A DNA stretch of 64,000 bases. Origin: Neisseria canis (GTDB lineage Bacteria; Pseudomonadota; Gammaproteobacteria; Burkholderiales; Neisseriaceae). The position numbers were made by a program, and so were the translations under genes. The notes beneath the pieces were generated by a model. That model was not told the origin of the DNA and did not search any database. It saw nothing but the letters and a program-made list of their open reading frames with translations. This document shows, in pieces, positions 35,601-45,325 of the stretch; positions within the stretch are counted from its first letter, which is position 1; each line of letters starts with the position of its first letter. Location of the stretch: assembly GCF_900636765.1 (NCBI RefSeq), contig NZ_LR134313.1:2480001-2544000 (forward strand), written 5' to 3'.

Positions 35601-38600
35601 ACGCTCGATATGGTTGCCGAAGACAATTTCATCAACAAAACCGAATCCGATAAAGGCAGCTTTATTTTGTCCGGTTCGGTAGAAAACGTAGAAAACGGCA
35701 CGGAAGTTACGCTCCAATCCGGCTCTAATGAACTGACCGCGCAAATAGACAACGGCAAATTCAGCATTACTGCCGACCGTGCATTCTTAGGACTGGCCAA
35801 CAATATAAACAATGCCGTGAAAACACTTGTCGCGCGTATTACCGTGCCGGATGATTACGGCATAAACCAAACCTACACGGCCAGTCAAGACTATATTATC
35901 GACTTAAATAACAATACAGCCATTACTATTTCCCCCCTTACTGATGACAACATCCTAAACGCTGCCGAGATGGAGCGCCCCTATGTTACTGTTAGCGGTA
36001 AAGTGACCGACGGAGCCGCAGGCAACCTGGTTACAATCAAAATCGGTAAAACAACCTACCAAGCCGAAATCCAGGCCGACGGTTCATACAGCGTAGATGC
36101 GGAAGTTGCACAGATCATACCCAACGGAAGAGAAGGCAAATACGGTATTTCTGCCAGCGTCGAACGTGTGGATGCAGCGGGTAACCGGGGCAATGGCGAA
36201 GCAACCTTTACCCGGACCTTCTCTGTCGACAAATCCGCACCCAAAGGACGGGTGGTGTTTGACCCCATTACCGGCGACAATATAATTAACCAAAACGAAG
36301 CCGCCCGACCGACTTTGCGTATTACAGGCAAAGTAAACGGCTTACAGGAAGGAGATGACGTTACCTCAGTAACCATCAATGTCGGCAACAATCAATACAC
36401 GGCCCAAACAGCCGGCTCTTCTTTCAATGTCGATATTCCTGCCGACGTATTGTCTGCCAACAACCAAGTCAGAGGCACAGCAGAATTGAAAGATGCCGGC
36501 GGTTCCACATCTTCTGCAGCAGAAGGCACACAAAGCTACGCCTATCAAACCAATCCGCCAACGGCCGATATTACCGTAACAGGCATCAACGGAGGCAAGC
36601 CTTTAAACATCCGAAGCCTGTCTGAAAACATTTTGCTGACCGGTTCGCTGGTGTTGGGCGATACCGTTGCCCGAGGCACGGAAAAAGTAAATATCCACAT
36701 TAACGGCGCAGATTATGCGGCGCAAGTTTCCAACGATACTTGGACGTTAACCCTGCCTGCCGTAACTTTGGCAAAAACCGACGGCATCCATAACATCACT
36801 GCTTCCGTAACCGTAGCCGACGAATATGGCAACACAGGCGGCGACAGCACAGTTCACTCTTACCAAGTGGATACGGCCGCCCCCGCTCCTTCCATCACGC
36901 TGGACGCTTTAAACAATAACAACGTGCTCGAACAAGACGCCCAAGGCCAAATCGTGCTCGCAGGCCGTGTGGGCGGCAATTTCAAAGAAAACGACACCAT
37001 CGTGCTAACTGTAAACGGCGTCAAGGAACAAACCACTGTCGACAGCACCGGCGCATTCAGCATCACGGTTGACGCAGCCCGGTTAACCGGCGCAGAAAAA
37101 CCTGTGATTACCGCCGCCGTTACAACCGCCGATGACGCAGGCAACAGCGCTTCCGCACAAACCGCCTTGGCATACAGCGTGAAAAAAGGCGACATCAATA
37201 TCCGATTGGATGTGATTACCGGAGATGATTTGATCAACGTTACCGAAGCCAAGCAAGAAATTACCATTTCCGGCTCGGTTTCCGGCAGCGCCGCTAGAGA
37301 AAATCAAACGGTTGAATTGTTGATTAATGGGAAAACCATTCAAGCACAGGTACAGAAAAATTTAAGCTTCAGCACCACCGTTTCCGCAAAAGAGCTGATT
37401 GCCGACTCCGGTTATGTCATTAAAGCAAGCGTTTCAGACGGACAGGAGGTCAACGCTGTAACTTCGCGCAGCTACGAAGTGGCGCCTGAAGCCGCCGCGT
37501 CAATCAACATCACCGGCATCGACACAGATTTCAATGTCGATGTGGCCCAAGCTTTCTCCAACACCCGGATTGAAGGCGTGATCGAGCTTAACGGTGCATT
37601 TGCCAAAGGCATGAACAGCGAACGCATGCGCCAGATTACCGTGAATATCGGTGAGAAAACTTACACGGCCGGTGTCAAAGCAGACCGCAGTTTCTTCTTG
37701 GATATCCCCACCAAAGAGCTTGCCAAGCTCAACGGAAAAACACTCAGCTTCAAAGTGGAAGCCGACCCGCAATTGTTTGATGTGGAGCAAACCGGCAACA
37801 ATACCTACCGCATCCACAATTTGGCACGCTTCGAGGAAGTTCAGGTCAAAGAAATCGTGTTTAAGAGTCCTTACATCACCAAAGATCCGACAAATAATGA
37901 CTACATCGTGTCCAATGTAAAAGAGCCGGCTGTAACCGTCAGCGGTTCCGTAGGCGGCACAGCCAAAGCCGGTGACACGATTATGCTGGAAACAGGCGGC
38001 AAAATTTATCAAACCACCGTAGACTCCAGCGGCACCCGTTTTTCGGTTGACATATCGGCCACGGATTTGGCTGCCGATGAAAACCGTACCATCAAAGCCG
38101 TTTTACATACAACCGACTCATCCGGCCAAGCTATCAGCATCAGTAACAGCGGGCGCTATGCCGTATTGAATCAAGTGGACGGAAAATTTTCAGACAGGCA
38201 TGCCAAACCTGTCTCGGTAAACAGCGACCACACTTTACCTGATTACAATTTCCCTTATTTCATACAAAAAACAGGCAATATCAATGGAAAAAGCTATAAC
38301 ATCCCTTTAGGCGGCACTCCTGACGGCCCTACTGTATTGAAATATCATTTCCTCACACTGGACGAAATCAGCACTCTGCCCGAAAACCATAACCGGTATA
38401 TCGACAGAGCAACCATGACCAGCTACTCAGCAGAACTTCAAGACATCGTACGCAACGCCTATAAAGAAATCAGTGCGGTTACCAATATCGAATTCGTCGA
38501 AGTCGGCAGCATGCTCGAAGCCAACACAAAATATTACATGGGCAATCTTATGTCAGGTTTTGAAGACGCTTCTGCCGTTGCGGCCAGCGGCGGTTTGATT

Positions 38601-39887
38601 GCTTGGAACAGCCGCCACAATTATATGTCATGGGGAAAAGAATTCCTGCACTATACCGTGTTACACGAAGTTACCCATACCTTGGGTATGACACACACAT
38701 CAAGAGGTTTTACCGGCGATTATGCGAATGAAGAAAATATTGAATTTTCAAATATGTCGTATAAAGCCTATATAAACAACGATTTATTTCTAAACAAAGG
38801 CCAATTGCGCACCTACGATTTAGCTTACCTCCACTACACGGTAGGCATGAACAAGACCGTTCGTACGGGCAACGACATCTATACATTCAAAAACTACAAT
38901 ATGTACAGCCAAGATTCCGACCGCTATATCTGGGATGCCGGCGGGGTGGATACTTTCGATGCCTCGCAGGAGAAAGCCGGGGTACACGTCAACCTCACGC
39001 CGGGTTCATGGATTTACGTTGGCGACAACCTATCCAAAACGTTCAGCGTGCAAAACGCCGCCACACACGATATGCGCAGCTACTTCAAGCTTCCCGAAGA
39101 TGCCTCAATCATCGGCAATTCCAGTGCGAAAGTCACGCTAAACACCTACACCGAAGGACAGGCATTTATCGGATACGGCACGCAAATCGAAAACCTAATC
39201 GGCTCAGCGCATGATGATATATTGACCGGTAACAGTGCCGACAACAATATCTACGGCGGTTCAGGCAACGATACTATCCGGGGCGGTACAGGCAACGACT
39301 ACCTCGACGGCGGCGAAGGTGAAGACACCTTAATCGGCGGCGAAGGCAACGACAGCTACATTATCGACAGTGCGTCAGACACCATTCAAGAAGCTCAGGA
39401 TCAAGGGGAAGACCATGTATACAGCAGCATCAGCCATACCTTGGGCGGACATCTGGAAAACCTGACCTTGATCGGCAGCAACAGCATCAACGGCACAGGT
39501 AACGCACAAGCCAACGTTTTACGCGGCAACGGAGCGGACAATGAGCTCAAAGGCATGGAAGGCGACGACCGCATCATCGGCGGAGGCGGTAACGACACCC
39601 TAACCGGCGGCGACGGTAACGACACATTCGTGTTCGACACCGTTTTAGACGGCAGCGTAACCACCATCAAGGACTTCCTGCAAGGCAATGACACCATCGA
39701 ATTGTCGTCTGCCGTTTTCGGCAACCCCAAAACCACCGTTTCGGAGTTTGGCGATTACATCAGCTACCAGTCCCAAACCGGTTACCTGTATTACGACAGC
39801 GACGGTAAAGGCAAGGCCGACGGCATCCACTTTGCAACGCTCAGTCCGAACTTGACCATCAACGAAAGCCACTTTGATATTGTGTAA
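32625..39887 (+). CDS. Giant RTX adhesin with C-terminal serralysin-like zinc-metalloprotease domain
   Basis: A 2420-residue protein in clear blocks. Residues 1-145 form an N-terminal domain with a hydrophobic segment near 120-138. Residues 147-361 are 43 PEV(K/Q/R)Q pentapeptides. Residues 365-1870 hold about 14 Ig-like domains, each opening with a D(D/N)xxIN-x-x-E-like motif and an (I/V)SG strand. At about 1880-2070 lies a metzincin-type domain with the zinc motif [11 protein letters not shown] (His2014, Glu2015, His2018, His2024) and Met-turn SNMSY (Met2044). RTX nonapeptides GGxGNDTxx follow (about 2205-2240 and 2300-2345), then a C-terminal tail typical of type I secretion signals. It should be exported, bind Ca2+ and act at the surface or outside. 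No TolC/HlyB/HlyD genes are in the window. The ribosome-binding site is weak and the leader AT-rich. Confidence 0.88.
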   Translation: MTHYKLNITHNGQTESITLPSDQPLSLPAQPDTVYQIFDEQGNLIAQPEVQLVNEDLWVHLGSNAEGTPDLILQNYQNIYPTPNAGQLGAIGVVSVEAAAPVAEQVAIGGTLTSFQTGLIGLGVATTAIAGIAIANSGKDSNPKKQPEVKQPEVKQPEVKQPEVQQPEVKQPEVKQPEVKQPEVKQPEVKQPEVQQPEVKQPEVKQPEVKQPEVKQPEVKQPEVKQPEVKQPEVQQPEVQQPEVQQPEVQQPEVQQPEVQQPEVKQPEVKQPEVKQPEVKQPEVKQPEVKQPEVKQPEVKQPEVKQPEVKQPEVKQPEVKQPEVKQPEVKQPEVQQPEVRQPEVQQPEVQQPEVQQPEVQQPSSATVTINPISHQDVVNAQSAQGTVLISGIINSDQDISDADVIVYLNGKAYPAVVNAATFSVEINGSEFANANTVSAIATIRNQSGKSIEVLSERAYSYDTEAPEAFIRMNRMSDNSTINIAAKKDTFTLSGPLKIGEDSIRESVTVKINGKSYPAEIHGQTWSFKTTGKTLAYAEGAQTLQVILQTEDLAGNTNTASMEYVYLVDTVIEQPVVTLNPITKDNIINAEETQSNILVSGQAEHVNEGDTVTLTAGTYETTTTVKNGRFSLEIAGSVLASAESISARVDTEDEAGNTASAVTTQNYTSDTEIDTPVITFNAIAEDDIINLAESQTENTILSGTVEHAKENDEIIITVGEAVYKGVVSDRQFAVAVSTKALLNHGKVTASVTTTDEALNSATGHAERAYSIDTEYTPTISLNAIAGDNVLNLAESEKTVTVTGTVTDVADDEDIIVSCGCESCGSVKWIDILTKVKNGGFSVDFEGTQLSKSGYTLVKASVTSQDAAGNTATAETSQSFTKDLTAPEVAVNINEIAGDDVLTKAKQEQTHHSVSGAINGLQNGETVNQVLVQVGNQKYKAVVTDNTYAADIPSSELAAANRVDVSATVTDAAGNSSTAENSRAYKVGKPLPVLTLDMVAEDNFINKTESDKGSFILSGSVENVENGTEVTLQSGSNELTAQIDNGKFSITADRAFLGLANNINNAVKTLVARITVPDDYGINQTYTASQDYIIDLNNNTAITISPLTDDNILNAAEMERPYVTVSGKVTDGAAGNLVTIKIGKTTYQAEIQADGSYSVDAEVAQIIPNGREGKYGISASVERVDAAGNRGNGEATFTRTFSVDKSAPKGRVVFDPITGDNIINQNEAARPTLRITGKVNGLQEGDDVTSVTINVGNNQYTAQTAGSSFNVDIPADVLSANNQVRGTAELKDAGGSTSSAAEGTQSYAYQTNPPTADITVTGINGGKPLNIRSLSENILLTGSLVLGDTVARGTEKVNIHINGADYAAQVSNDTWTLTLPAVTLAKTDGIHNITASVTVADEYGNTGGDSTVHSYQVDTAAPAPSITLDALNNNNVLEQDAQGQIVLAGRVGGNFKENDTIVLTVNGVKEQTTVDSTGAFSITVDAARLTGAEKPVITAAVTTADDAGNSASAQTALAYSVKKGDINIRLDVITGDDLINVTEAKQEITISGSVSGSAARENQTVELLINGKTIQAQVQKNLSFSTTVSAKELIADSGYVIKASVSDGQEVNAVTSRSYEVAPEAAASINITGIDTDFNVDVAQAFSNTRIEGVIELNGAFAKGMNSERMRQITVNIGEKTYTAGVKADRSFFLDIPTKELAKLNGKTLSFKVEADPQLFDVEQTGNNTYRIHNLARFEEVQVKEIVFKSPYITKDPTNNDYIVSNVKEPAVTVSGSVGGTAKAGDTIMLETGGKIYQTTVDSSGTRFSVDISATDLAADENRTIKAVLHTTDSSGQAISISNSGRYAVLNQVDGKFSDRHAKPVSVNSDHTLPDYNFPYFIQKTGNINGKSYNIPLGGTPDGPTVLKYHFLTLDEISTLPENHNRYIDRATMTSYSAELQDIVRNAYKEISAVTNIEFVEVGSMLEANTKYYMGNLMSGFEDASAVAASGGLIAWNSRHNYMSWGKEFLHYTVLHEVTHTLGMTHTSRGFTGDYANEENIEFSNMSYKAYINNDLFLNKGQLRTYDLAYLHYTVGMNKTVRTGNDIYTFKNYNMYSQDSDRYIWDAGGVDTFDASQEKAGVHVNLTPGSWIYVGDNLSKTFSVQNAATHDMRSYFKLPEDASIIGNSSAKVTLNTYTEGQAFIGYGTQIENLIGSAHDDILTGNSADNNIYGGSGNDTIRGGTGNDYLDGGEGEDTLIGGEGNDSYIIDSASDTIQEAQDQGEDHVYSSISHTLGGHLENLTLIGSNSINGTGNAQANVLRGNGADNELKGMEGDDRIIGGGGNDTLTGGDGNDTFVFDTVLDGSVTTIKDFLQGNDTIELSSAVFGNPKTTVSEFGDYISYQSQTGYLYYDSDGKGKADGIHFATLSPNLTINESHFDIV
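33063..33707 (+). repeat. 43-copy 15-bp tandem repeat inside the RTX gene
   Basis: Units are CCTGAAGTTAAACAG and close variants (CCTGAGGTTCAACAA, CCCGAGGTTAAACAA), with no interruption from 33063 to 33707. The unit length is a multiple of three, so copy changes alter stalk length without frameshift. Variants occur in blocks, as expected from local expansion. Both strands are open across it, giving false antisense reading frames. Confidence 0.95.
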
Positions 39888-39909
39888 GTAGGCCGCATCA
39901 AAAATGCCT

Positions 39910-40089
39910 GAGACTTTTGCAAAAATAGTCTATTAACGAAATTTGACGCATAAAAATGTGCTAAAAATTTTCAATTGACTAAAACCTTTCTGATTTCGAG
40001 TAAAAAATAGGCAAAATCAGAAAGGTTTTTCATTTTGAGGATTTTATTGAGCATAAAATTTTAGTAACTTATGTTATTGCAAAGGTCTC
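39910..40089. mobile_element. 180-bp MITE-like element with IS5-type ends, inserted in a DUS
   Basis: The ends are imperfect inverted repeats, GAGACTTTTGCAAAAA at the left and GAGACCTTTGCAATAA (reverse complement) at the right, resembling IS5-family termini found in Neisseria. Inside, AAAACCTTTCTGATTT and AAATCAGAAAGGTTTT form a long stem. There is no reading frame for a transposase. The bases ATGCCT occur directly at both edges; the right copy opens a complete DUS, so the element appears to have landed in a DUS and duplicated 6 bp. Confidence 0.7.
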
Positions 40090-40119
40090 ATGCCTGTCTG
40101 AAAACTTTCAGACAGGCAT
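40090..40119. terminator. Head-to-head DUS pair after the ABC permease gene
   Basis: A 12-bp stem with AAAAC loop, abutting the right end of the MITE. It is also downstream of the RTX gene. Confidence 0.7.
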
Positions 40120-40153
40120 TGTTTTATGGTGCATCAATCTTTGACACACCCGA

Positions 40154-41404
40154 TCAAAACCGCACTTGCGTTCTCAACTGGCGGCGGTAAAGCAGCAGCG
40201 ATACCGCTATGCACACCAGCGAAAAACCCGCCAGCAATTGCAGATAAAGGCTGATACCGCCTATGCCGCTTTGCTTCAGCAACAACTCCTGAAATGCTTT
40301 CAGCCCCCATGCCATCGGCGAAATCCAAGTAAGCCGCTGCATGGTTTCCGGCATCACATAATCGGGCACCATAATACCGCCCAGCCCGGCCATCAAAATA
40401 ATGCCGCCGCCGCCCAACACCACCGCATGCTCGGTACTTTTCGCAGAAACACTAATCAAAAGTGCATAGCCCAAAGCCGCGCCGCTCACCGCTACCGACA
40501 ACACCGCATAAGGCCACCATGTATTACTCAGCACCAATGCCGGCGCACCCAACACCGGCAATAGATAACGCCCGAGCAGCAGCATTCCGACAAACTGCAA
40601 TTGGTTAATCAGAAAATACGGCAGCAGCTTGGCCGCCACCAACACCCCGGCCGGCGCCTGCGCCAGCCGAAGCCGCGTGATGGTGTTGGTCTGCCGCTCC
40701 AATGCCATCACGTTAGACAAAGGAATCATGATAAAAAACATGCCGAAAATCAGCCATGCAGGCACACTGTGCTGAACCGCATTCGGCTTTTCCACCGCGC
40801 CGCTTTCAGTCAGATAAGTTTCGCTAAACAGGGTTTTCTTCAAATAAGCGGCCACCGTATCGAATTGTTTGCCGTTTTCCTCGTTTACCGATTTCTGGAT
40901 TTTTTTCTTTATGGATTTGGGCAGGTTTTTCGCCTCGATTTTCAAATCGTCCAGCACGTCAAAATAGCTGTTGAGGCGGACTTCTGTGTAATGCTGCTGC
41001 AACACGCCTTTCACCGCCGAAAGCCAAGAAGGGTCGATATCCGGCGGCACAATCAGCTGCAGCACCTGTTCTTCATCCAGCTTGCCGCCCGCTTGATTCG
41101 GATTCACCACCAGCAATTGGTAGCGCCCCTGATAAAGCCCGCTTTTCGCCTCGTCCAACCGGTTTTCAGACAGGCTTACCAAATCCACCTGCTCTTTACG
41201 CAGCGCGGCAGCGAAGTCTTTGTTTACCGGATTATCCGCCGCGCCCACCAGCGCAATCCGGCTGTCGATATGAGGATCTTCATCGCGGCTCAAAGCGAGC
41301 GACATAATCAACATAAATGCTATCGGCATCACAAATAACACGGCCAAACCATGCAAATCATGCCGCAACAATTTCAATTCTTTAATTAACGATGAACCAA
41401 TCAT
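40154..41404 (-). CDS. ABC-2 type transporter permease
   Basis: A 416-residue membrane protein of the ABC-2 exporter family. One N-terminal helix (about 20-38) is followed by a large extracytoplasmic domain (about 40-215, with VPPDIDPSWLSAVKGVLQQH), then five helices in the C-terminal half (from VPAWLIFGMFFIMIPLSNVMAL onward). This layout is that of YhhJ/DrrB-like permeases. It overlaps the ATPase gene by 4 bases (ATGA), so they form one transporter. The substrate cannot be read from sequence. A DUS lies in frame (about 41162-41175) and encodes SLSEN. It is not a type I secretion ATPase, so it is unlikely to export the RTX protein next door. Confidence 0.85.
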   Translation of the reverse strand: MIGSSLIKELKLLRHDLHGLAVLFVMPIAFMLIMSLALSRDEDPHIDSRIALVGAADNPVNKDFAAALRKEQVDLVSLSENRLDEAKSGLYQGRYQLLVVNPNQAGGKLDEEQVLQLIVPPDIDPSWLSAVKGVLQQHYTEVRLNSYFDVLDDLKIEAKNLPKSIKKKIQKSVNEENGKQFDTVAAYLKKTLFSETYLTESGAVEKPNAVQHSVPAWLIFGMFFIMIPLSNVMALERQTNTITRLRLAQAPAGVLVAAKLLPYFLINQLQFVGMLLLGRYLLPVLGAPALVLSNTWWPYAVLSVAVSGAALGYALLISVSAKSTEHAVVLGGGGIILMAGLGGIMVPDYVMPETMQRLTWISPMAWGLKAFQELLLKQSGIGGISLYLQLLAGFSLVCIAVSLLLYRRQLRTQVRF

Positions 41405-42297
41405 GCCGCTGTCCGCCTTAGAAAATCGAGATAAAAAGCCTCCAACGAGCCGTAGCCTTGTTGGAAATACCGGATTTCCACCCCTGACTGCCTAAGCTGC
41501 CCGTAAAGCGCGGCAGCCTGTTCGGCAGTGGCGGCGGCTTCCCACATATTGCGGCCGATATCTTTTGCCTGCCACTGCTGCAACACCGCATCATCCGGTG
41601 CAGGCTCCGTCATAAAGCGCACGCCCGGCTCCTGCGCTTGCAGCAAATCGGCCAAACCGCCCTGATACACCAGCCTTCCTTTATCCAACAAAGCAATATG
41701 GCTGCAAAGCTGCTCGATTTCCGGCAAGTAATGCGAAGTGTAAACCACGGTAATTCCGGCACGGGTCAAATCAGCCACGCTTTGCAAAATAAAACGGCGC
41801 GACTGCGGGTCGATGCCCACGGTAATTTCGTCTAAAAAAACCAGCTTCGGCCGGTTTACCAAACCGATCGCAAAATTCAGCCGCCGTTTCAACCCGCCGG
41901 AAAGCTGCTTGGCCGCTCTGTTGCGGTAATCCGCCAGCCCGGCCTTATCCAGCAGAGACTGCAGATAGGCCTTATCTGTCACGCCATAAAGAGAAGCGAA
42001 AAACAACAAGTTATCCCACACGCTCAGCTGCGGGTAAAAAGCAAAATCCTGCGGCACCAAGCCGATTTTCTGGCGTTCGTCACGCGCGAGCCTGCCGATT
42101 TCAACGCCGTGAAACAACACCTGCCCCTGCTGCACTTCCTGCAAACCGGCCAAAAGCGACATCAGCGTGGTCTTACCCGCCCCGTTGTGGCCGAGCAAGC
42201 CCCAACACTCTCCCGGGCGGATATCTAACGATACACTTTGCAACGCCGCAATATCCGAGCCCGGATAGCAGTGTGATAAAGATTGGATTTGAATCAT
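41401..42297 (-). CDS. ABC transporter ATP-binding protein
   Basis: A 298-residue CcmA/NatA-type ATPase, partner of the downstream permease. Walker A is GHNGAGKTT (36-44), the Q-loop lies in GLVPQDFAFYP, the signature is QLSGGLKRRLNF, Walker B is LVFLDEITVGIDP, and the H-loop is YTSHYLPEI. The C-terminal 80 residues are variable, as in other ABC-2 exporters. Walker B ends DE-I where many relatives have DEPT, but the catalytic glutamate is kept. First gene of the pair; AAAGAGAAAA precedes the start. Substrate unknown. Confidence 0.92.
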   Translation of the reverse strand: MIQIQSLSHCYPGSDIAALQSVSLDIRPGECWGLLGHNGAGKTTLMSLLAGLQEVQQGQVLFHGVEIGRLARDERQKIGLVPQDFAFYPQLSVWDNLLFFASLYGVTDKAYLQSLLDKAGLADYRNRAAKQLSGGLKRRLNFAIGLVNRPKLVFLDEITVGIDPQSRRFILQSVADLTRAGITVVYTSHYLPEIEQLCSHIALLDKGRLVYQGGLADLLQAQEPGVRFMTEPAPDDAVLQQWQAKDIGRNMWEAAATAEQAAALYGQLRQSGVEIRYFQQGYGSLEAFYLDFLRRTAA

Positions 42298-42391
42298 TTT
42301 TCTCTTTCTCTGCGGTTGGAAAGCAAAACCGGCGCGCAGAATGATGTAAACGGTTTAACTATAACCGAGAAGTATAGCCCAATCCACAACA

Positions 42392-42423
42392 ATGCCTGTC
42401 TGAAAACACTTTCAGACAGGCAT
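42392..42423. terminator. Head-to-head DUS pair between ABC genes and prmB
   Basis: Lies in the divergent region between the ABC ATPase gene and prmB. A consensus TATAAT at 42442-42447 follows, 33 bases before prmB, without a clear -35. Confidence 0.6.
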
Positions 42424-42479
42424 TTGCCTTAACAAGCTGTTGTATAATCCGCCCTAAATTCAATCAAGAAAGTATCGCC

Positions 42480-43382
42480 ATGTTTAAAGAAGCCACCCGC
42501 AACCTTACCACCCTGCGCGATTTGCTGCGCTTTGCCGTCAGCCGTTTCAACGAAGCCGAACTCTTTTTCGGCCACGGCAGCGACAATGCGCACGACGAAG
42601 CCGCCTACCTGATTCTGCACACACTCAACCTGCCTCTGGATACGCTGGAGCCTTATCTGGATGCCGTGATTCTGCCCAGCGAAAAAGAGCAGGTGCTACA
42701 ACTTATCGAACGCCGTGTAAAAGAACGGTTGCCGGTTGCCTATCTCACCCATCAAGCCTGGCAGGGCGAATTTGACTTTTATGTAGATGAGCGCGTTATC
42801 GTGCCCCGCTCGTTTATCTACGAATTATTGGGTGAAAGCCTGCGCCCTTGGATAGAACATGACGAGCTGGTACACAGCGCGCTCGACTTGTGCACCGGCA
42901 GCGGCTGCCTTGCCATACAAATGGCACACCATTATCCCGATGCCTCAATTGACGCCGTCGACCTCAGCCTCGACGCGCTCGAAGTGGCCGCCATCAACGT
43001 AGAAGCCTACGGCCTGCAAGAACGCATCAACCTCATCCACACAGACTTATTCCACGGTTTGGACGCCACATACGACCTAATCGTGTCCAACCCGCCCTAC
43101 GTCGATACAGAATCGGTTGAAGACCTGCCGCAAGAATACCTGCACGAGCCGGAGCTTGCGCTCGGCAGCGGTCAAGACGGCTTGGACGCCACCCGCCAAA
43201 TCCTGTTGCACGCCGCCAAATACCTCAACTCCAAAGGCGTTTTACTGGTTGAAATCGGCCACAATAGAGAAGTGTTAGAGCAAGCCTATCCCGAACTACC
43301 GTTTACCTGGCTCGAGACCAGCGGCGGCGACGGCTTCGTATTCTTGTTAACACGCGAACAGCTTTTAGGCGAAGAAAAATAA
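42480..43382 (+). CDS. prmB: Ribosomal protein L3 glutamine methyltransferase
   Basis: SAM-dependent enzyme that methylates a glutamine side chain of ribosomal protein L3. The 300-residue protein has the HemK-family NPPY catalytic motif as SNPPYVD (Asn204-Tyr207), the SAM site ALDLCTGSGCLAIQMA, and the upstream VPRSFIYELLGE that sets PrmB apart from PrmC (which has P-R-x-DTE). Length fits PrmB (about 300-310). AAGAAAGTATCGCC gives a modest ribosome-binding site. Monocistronic; convergent with the ArsC-like gene beyond a DUS terminator. Confidence 0.93.
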   Translation: MFKEATRNLTTLRDLLRFAVSRFNEAELFFGHGSDNAHDEAAYLILHTLNLPLDTLEPYLDAVILPSEKEQVLQLIERRVKERLPVAYLTHQAWQGEFDFYVDERVIVPRSFIYELLGESLRPWIEHDELVHSALDLCTGSGCLAIQMAHHYPDASIDAVDLSLDALEVAAINVEAYGLQERINLIHTDLFHGLDATYDLIVSNPPYVDTESVEDLPQEYLHEPELALGSGQDGLDATRQILLHAAKYLNSKGVLLVEIGHNREVLEQAYPELPFTWLETSGGDGFVFLLTREQLLGEEK

Positions 43383-43404
43383 AATCATCCGCTTATACGG
43401 AGCA

Positions 43405-43436
43405 ATGCCTGTCTGAAAACCTTTTCAGACAGGCAT
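43405..43436. terminator. Head-to-head DUS pair after prmB
   Basis: Full DUS arms with a short CTT-like loop, 23 bases past the prmB stop. Confidence 0.75.
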
Positions 43437-43480
43437 TGCTATGTTGACACAGCAAACAAACTTAATTTTTATCATGGTTT

Positions 43481-43543
43481 CGTCATGCTCACGCTTAACC
43501 CGAATATTTCCTAAGATTACCAAACCCATCCCGAGTATCACGG
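43481..43543. repeat. dRS3-like palindromic repeat, copy 3 (decayed)
   Basis: CGTCATGCTCACGCTTAACC followed by CGAATATTTCCTAAGATTA aligns with the first arm and spacer of the copy at 30885-30934; the second arm is shortened to CCCGAGTATCACGG. Point changes have broken the palindrome, so this is an old copy. Confidence 0.6.
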
Positions 43544-43633
43544 ATGCAATGCTTTTTAAATTTATTTGCAATAGTACGCCTGCCTACTCCGGTTTACAGC
43601 GTCCAAACAGGCCAAGCGGAGTTTATTACCGTC

Positions 43634-43984
43634 TCACTTAAAGACACCTTGATACATATCAGCCGTAAACCCGCACACACAACGCCCGCTATGCACCAAA
43701 ACCGGTCGCTTGATAATGCTCGGTTGCCGAACCATCAGCCCAACCGCCGCATCCCGATTTTCTGCCGCAGCCTTTTCTTCTTCGCCCAATTTGCGCCAAG
43801 TCGTCCCCCGCTTATTCAGCAAAATATCAAGAGGAACCTCTTCCAGCCATTCTTCAAGCAAAGCCTGCGACGGAGCCGACTTTTTAAAATCGACAAATTC
43901 ATATTCAATACCGTTTTCAGCCAACCATGCGCGGGCCTTTTTAACGGTATCACAATTGGGAATCCCATATAATTTTGTTGCCAT
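43634..43984 (-). CDS. ArsC/Spx-family reductase-like protein
   Basis: A 116-residue thioredoxin-fold protein of the ArsC/Spx/YffB family. The N-terminus KLYGIPNCDTVKKARAWL holds the single active-site cysteine (CDTV, no CxxC), and the later KRGTTWRKL and IIKRPVLVHSG match the YffB group, whose members are probably glutathione-linked thiol reductases, not proven arsenate reductases. The start at 43984 gives the usual N-terminus; ATG at 43993 would add three residues. Convergent with prmB and divergent from the lipoprotein gene. Confidence 0.85.
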   Translation of the reverse strand: MATKLYGIPNCDTVKKARAWLAENGIEYEFVDFKKSAPSQALLEEWLEEVPLDILLNKRGTTWRKLGEEEKAAAENRDAAVGLMVRQPSIIKRPVLVHSGRCVCGFTADMYQGVFK

Positions 43985-44108
43985 AAAATACATCTTTTTT
44001 GCGTTTGAACAAAACTATTGTAGCAAAAAACCTTGTTAAAAACCCCCAAAATAACTATTCTTATGCTTTTTAGCCCATAATCAAAAAGCCTTTTCTCCGG
44101 AGAAATTC

Positions 44109-44747
44109 ATGAAAAAAACCACTCTTCTAACCATAGCCGTACTTACTCTCGCCGCATGCTCCGACGGCAGCCAAATCAGCGAATCAGCCCTGAAAAAAGG
44201 CATTGAAGATTTCGCATCCCGCCAAAACGTGTGTATCGCCATGCCGTTAACTATTTTAGATGCAGCAGGCCAACCGCTCCGCAACACACTCATCGGAGAG
44301 CCTAAACTGACCATCACAAACCGCAACAAGGAAGGCAAACGCATCAATAAAGAAGTTATCGAACAAATGGACATCTTGGTAAACGCCGGCATCTACCGAG
44401 AAGCGGATAAGAAATCGGTTGAACAAAACGATATGCTGGTAAAAACCGTTACCTACGAACTAACGGAAAACGGCATTGCCGCTTTAAGACACGGCTCACA
44501 AGGGCCTTTGGTATGCGTAGGCAATCTGAAAGTATCCAAAATCAACTGGTTCACCGAACCCACACCAACCAACGGCATGACCGTTTCCAAAGTTTCTTAC
44601 CAAGCCGATTTGGTACCTGAAAAATGGATGAAAAAACTATTGAAAACCGATAGCGGCGACTGGAAAAACTTATCAGAACCGCAAGAATATACGGCCACAA
44701 TGGTAAAAACCAACAAAGGCTGGCAGGATCTGCGCCAATTACACTAA
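44109..44747 (+). CDS. Lipoprotein of unknown function
   Basis: A 212-residue protein with a lipoprotein signal, MKKTTLLTIAVLTLAACSDG; lipobox LAAC, lipidated Cys17. The mature part is basic and soluble, with two further cysteines (NVCIAM and LVCVGN) that could pair in the periplasm. The C-terminal third (VSKVSYQADLVPEKWMKKLLKTDSG, YTATMVKTNKGWQDL) looks like a beta-rich domain. No family recognised. CGGAGAAATTC is the ribosome-binding site. It is separated from the pilin genes by a DUS pair and runs towards them. Confidence 0.82.
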   Translation: MKKTTLLTIAVLTLAACSDGSQISESALKKGIEDFASRQNVCIAMPLTILDAAGQPLRNTLIGEPKLTITNRNKEGKRINKEVIEQMDILVNAGIYREADKKSVEQNDMLVKTVTYELTENGIAALRHGSQGPLVCVGNLKVSKINWFTEPTPTNGMTVSKVSYQADLVPEKWMKKLLKTDSGDWKNLSEPQEYTATMVKTNKGWQDLRQLH

Positions 44748-44761
44748 TCCAAACACAATAA

Positions 44762-44790
44762 ATGCCTGTCTGCATATTTCAGACAGGCAT
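44762..44790. terminator. DUS pair after the lipoprotein gene
   Basis: ATGCCTGTCTG and CAGACAGGCAT with a CATATTT-like loop, followed by TTTT. The left arm is cut short (TGC for TGAA). Confidence 0.7.
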
Positions 44791-44861
44791 TTTGATTATG
44801 GAACCAAAAACAAACAGCACTACCCTATTATTTATCAACAATAATACACTTTATTATTTGA

Positions 44862-45320
44862 CTACAAATCACCTAGTGAGGCCTTACATTTATTATCATC
44901 AACAGGGTCACTTTTTACAGATTCAACATCCTTGCAAAATAGAGCATTACCAAATTGATCTATTCTTACTGAAAATCGATAACCCGTATCAATCTTTGGG
45001 GTAGCAAAAATGTTTTTACCTGAAGAAGTAATATCATAACGATCACTAACACTTTTATCTACGCTGTTTTGAGCTTTACCTAACCAATTTTGAAATTCAG
45101 CATCGGTAAATTTAGGTTGTACAACCATCTCTTTTTTTATCAAACTTTGAATCTGTATTAAAGCTGCTTTGGCATTTGTAACATGCCCTCGCTCGATATA
45201 ACGCACATAAGATGGTATGGCGATGGCAGCTAAGATTGCCAATATTGCTACAGCAATCAACACTTCAATCAGGGTAAAGCCTTGCGCTTGAATTTTTGAA
45301 CTCATTAATTTATCCGACAT
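44862..45320 (-). CDS. pilX: Type IV minor pilin, PilX-like
   Basis: A 152-residue prepilin. The class III leader ends at Gly before FTLIEVLIAVAILAILAAIAIPSY, the PilD cleavage site with Phe+1 and Glu+5. The C-terminal part has a cysteine pair (FCKDV, NKCKA) that would close the D-region loop of neisserial pilins. Last gene of the pilH-I-J-K-X cluster, where N. meningitidis carries PilX (pilL in gonococcus), needed for aggregation and adhesion. The gene name is by position and general likeness; sequence divergence is high. A second start at 45305 is possible. AT-rich compared with the flanking genes. Confidence 0.82.
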   Translation of the reverse strand: MSDKLMSSKIQAQGFTLIEVLIAVAILAILAAIAIPSYVRYIERGHVTNAKAALIQIQSLIKKEMVVQPKFTDAEFQNWLGKAQNSVDKSVSDRYDITSSGKNIFATPKIDTGYRFSVRIDQFGNALFCKDVESVKSDPVDDNKCKASLGDL

Positions 45321-45325
45321 AAAAT

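Noticed and set aside
40154..42297. The ABC pair as secretion system for the adjacent RTX protein
   Set aside because: The permease is of ABC-2 type and the ATPase is a stand-alone CcmA/NatA type; type I secretion needs a fused HlyB-like ATPase plus HlyD and TolC partners, none of which is seen.
43441..43641. 66-residue frame between prmB and the ArsC-like gene
   Set aside because: It runs through the decayed palindromic repeat, has no ribosome-binding site and unusual composition.
44762..45004. 80-residue plus-strand frame after the lipoprotein gene
   Set aside because: It begins inside a DUS pair and overlaps the 3' end of the pilX-like gene on the other strand; no ribosome-binding site or homology is visible.
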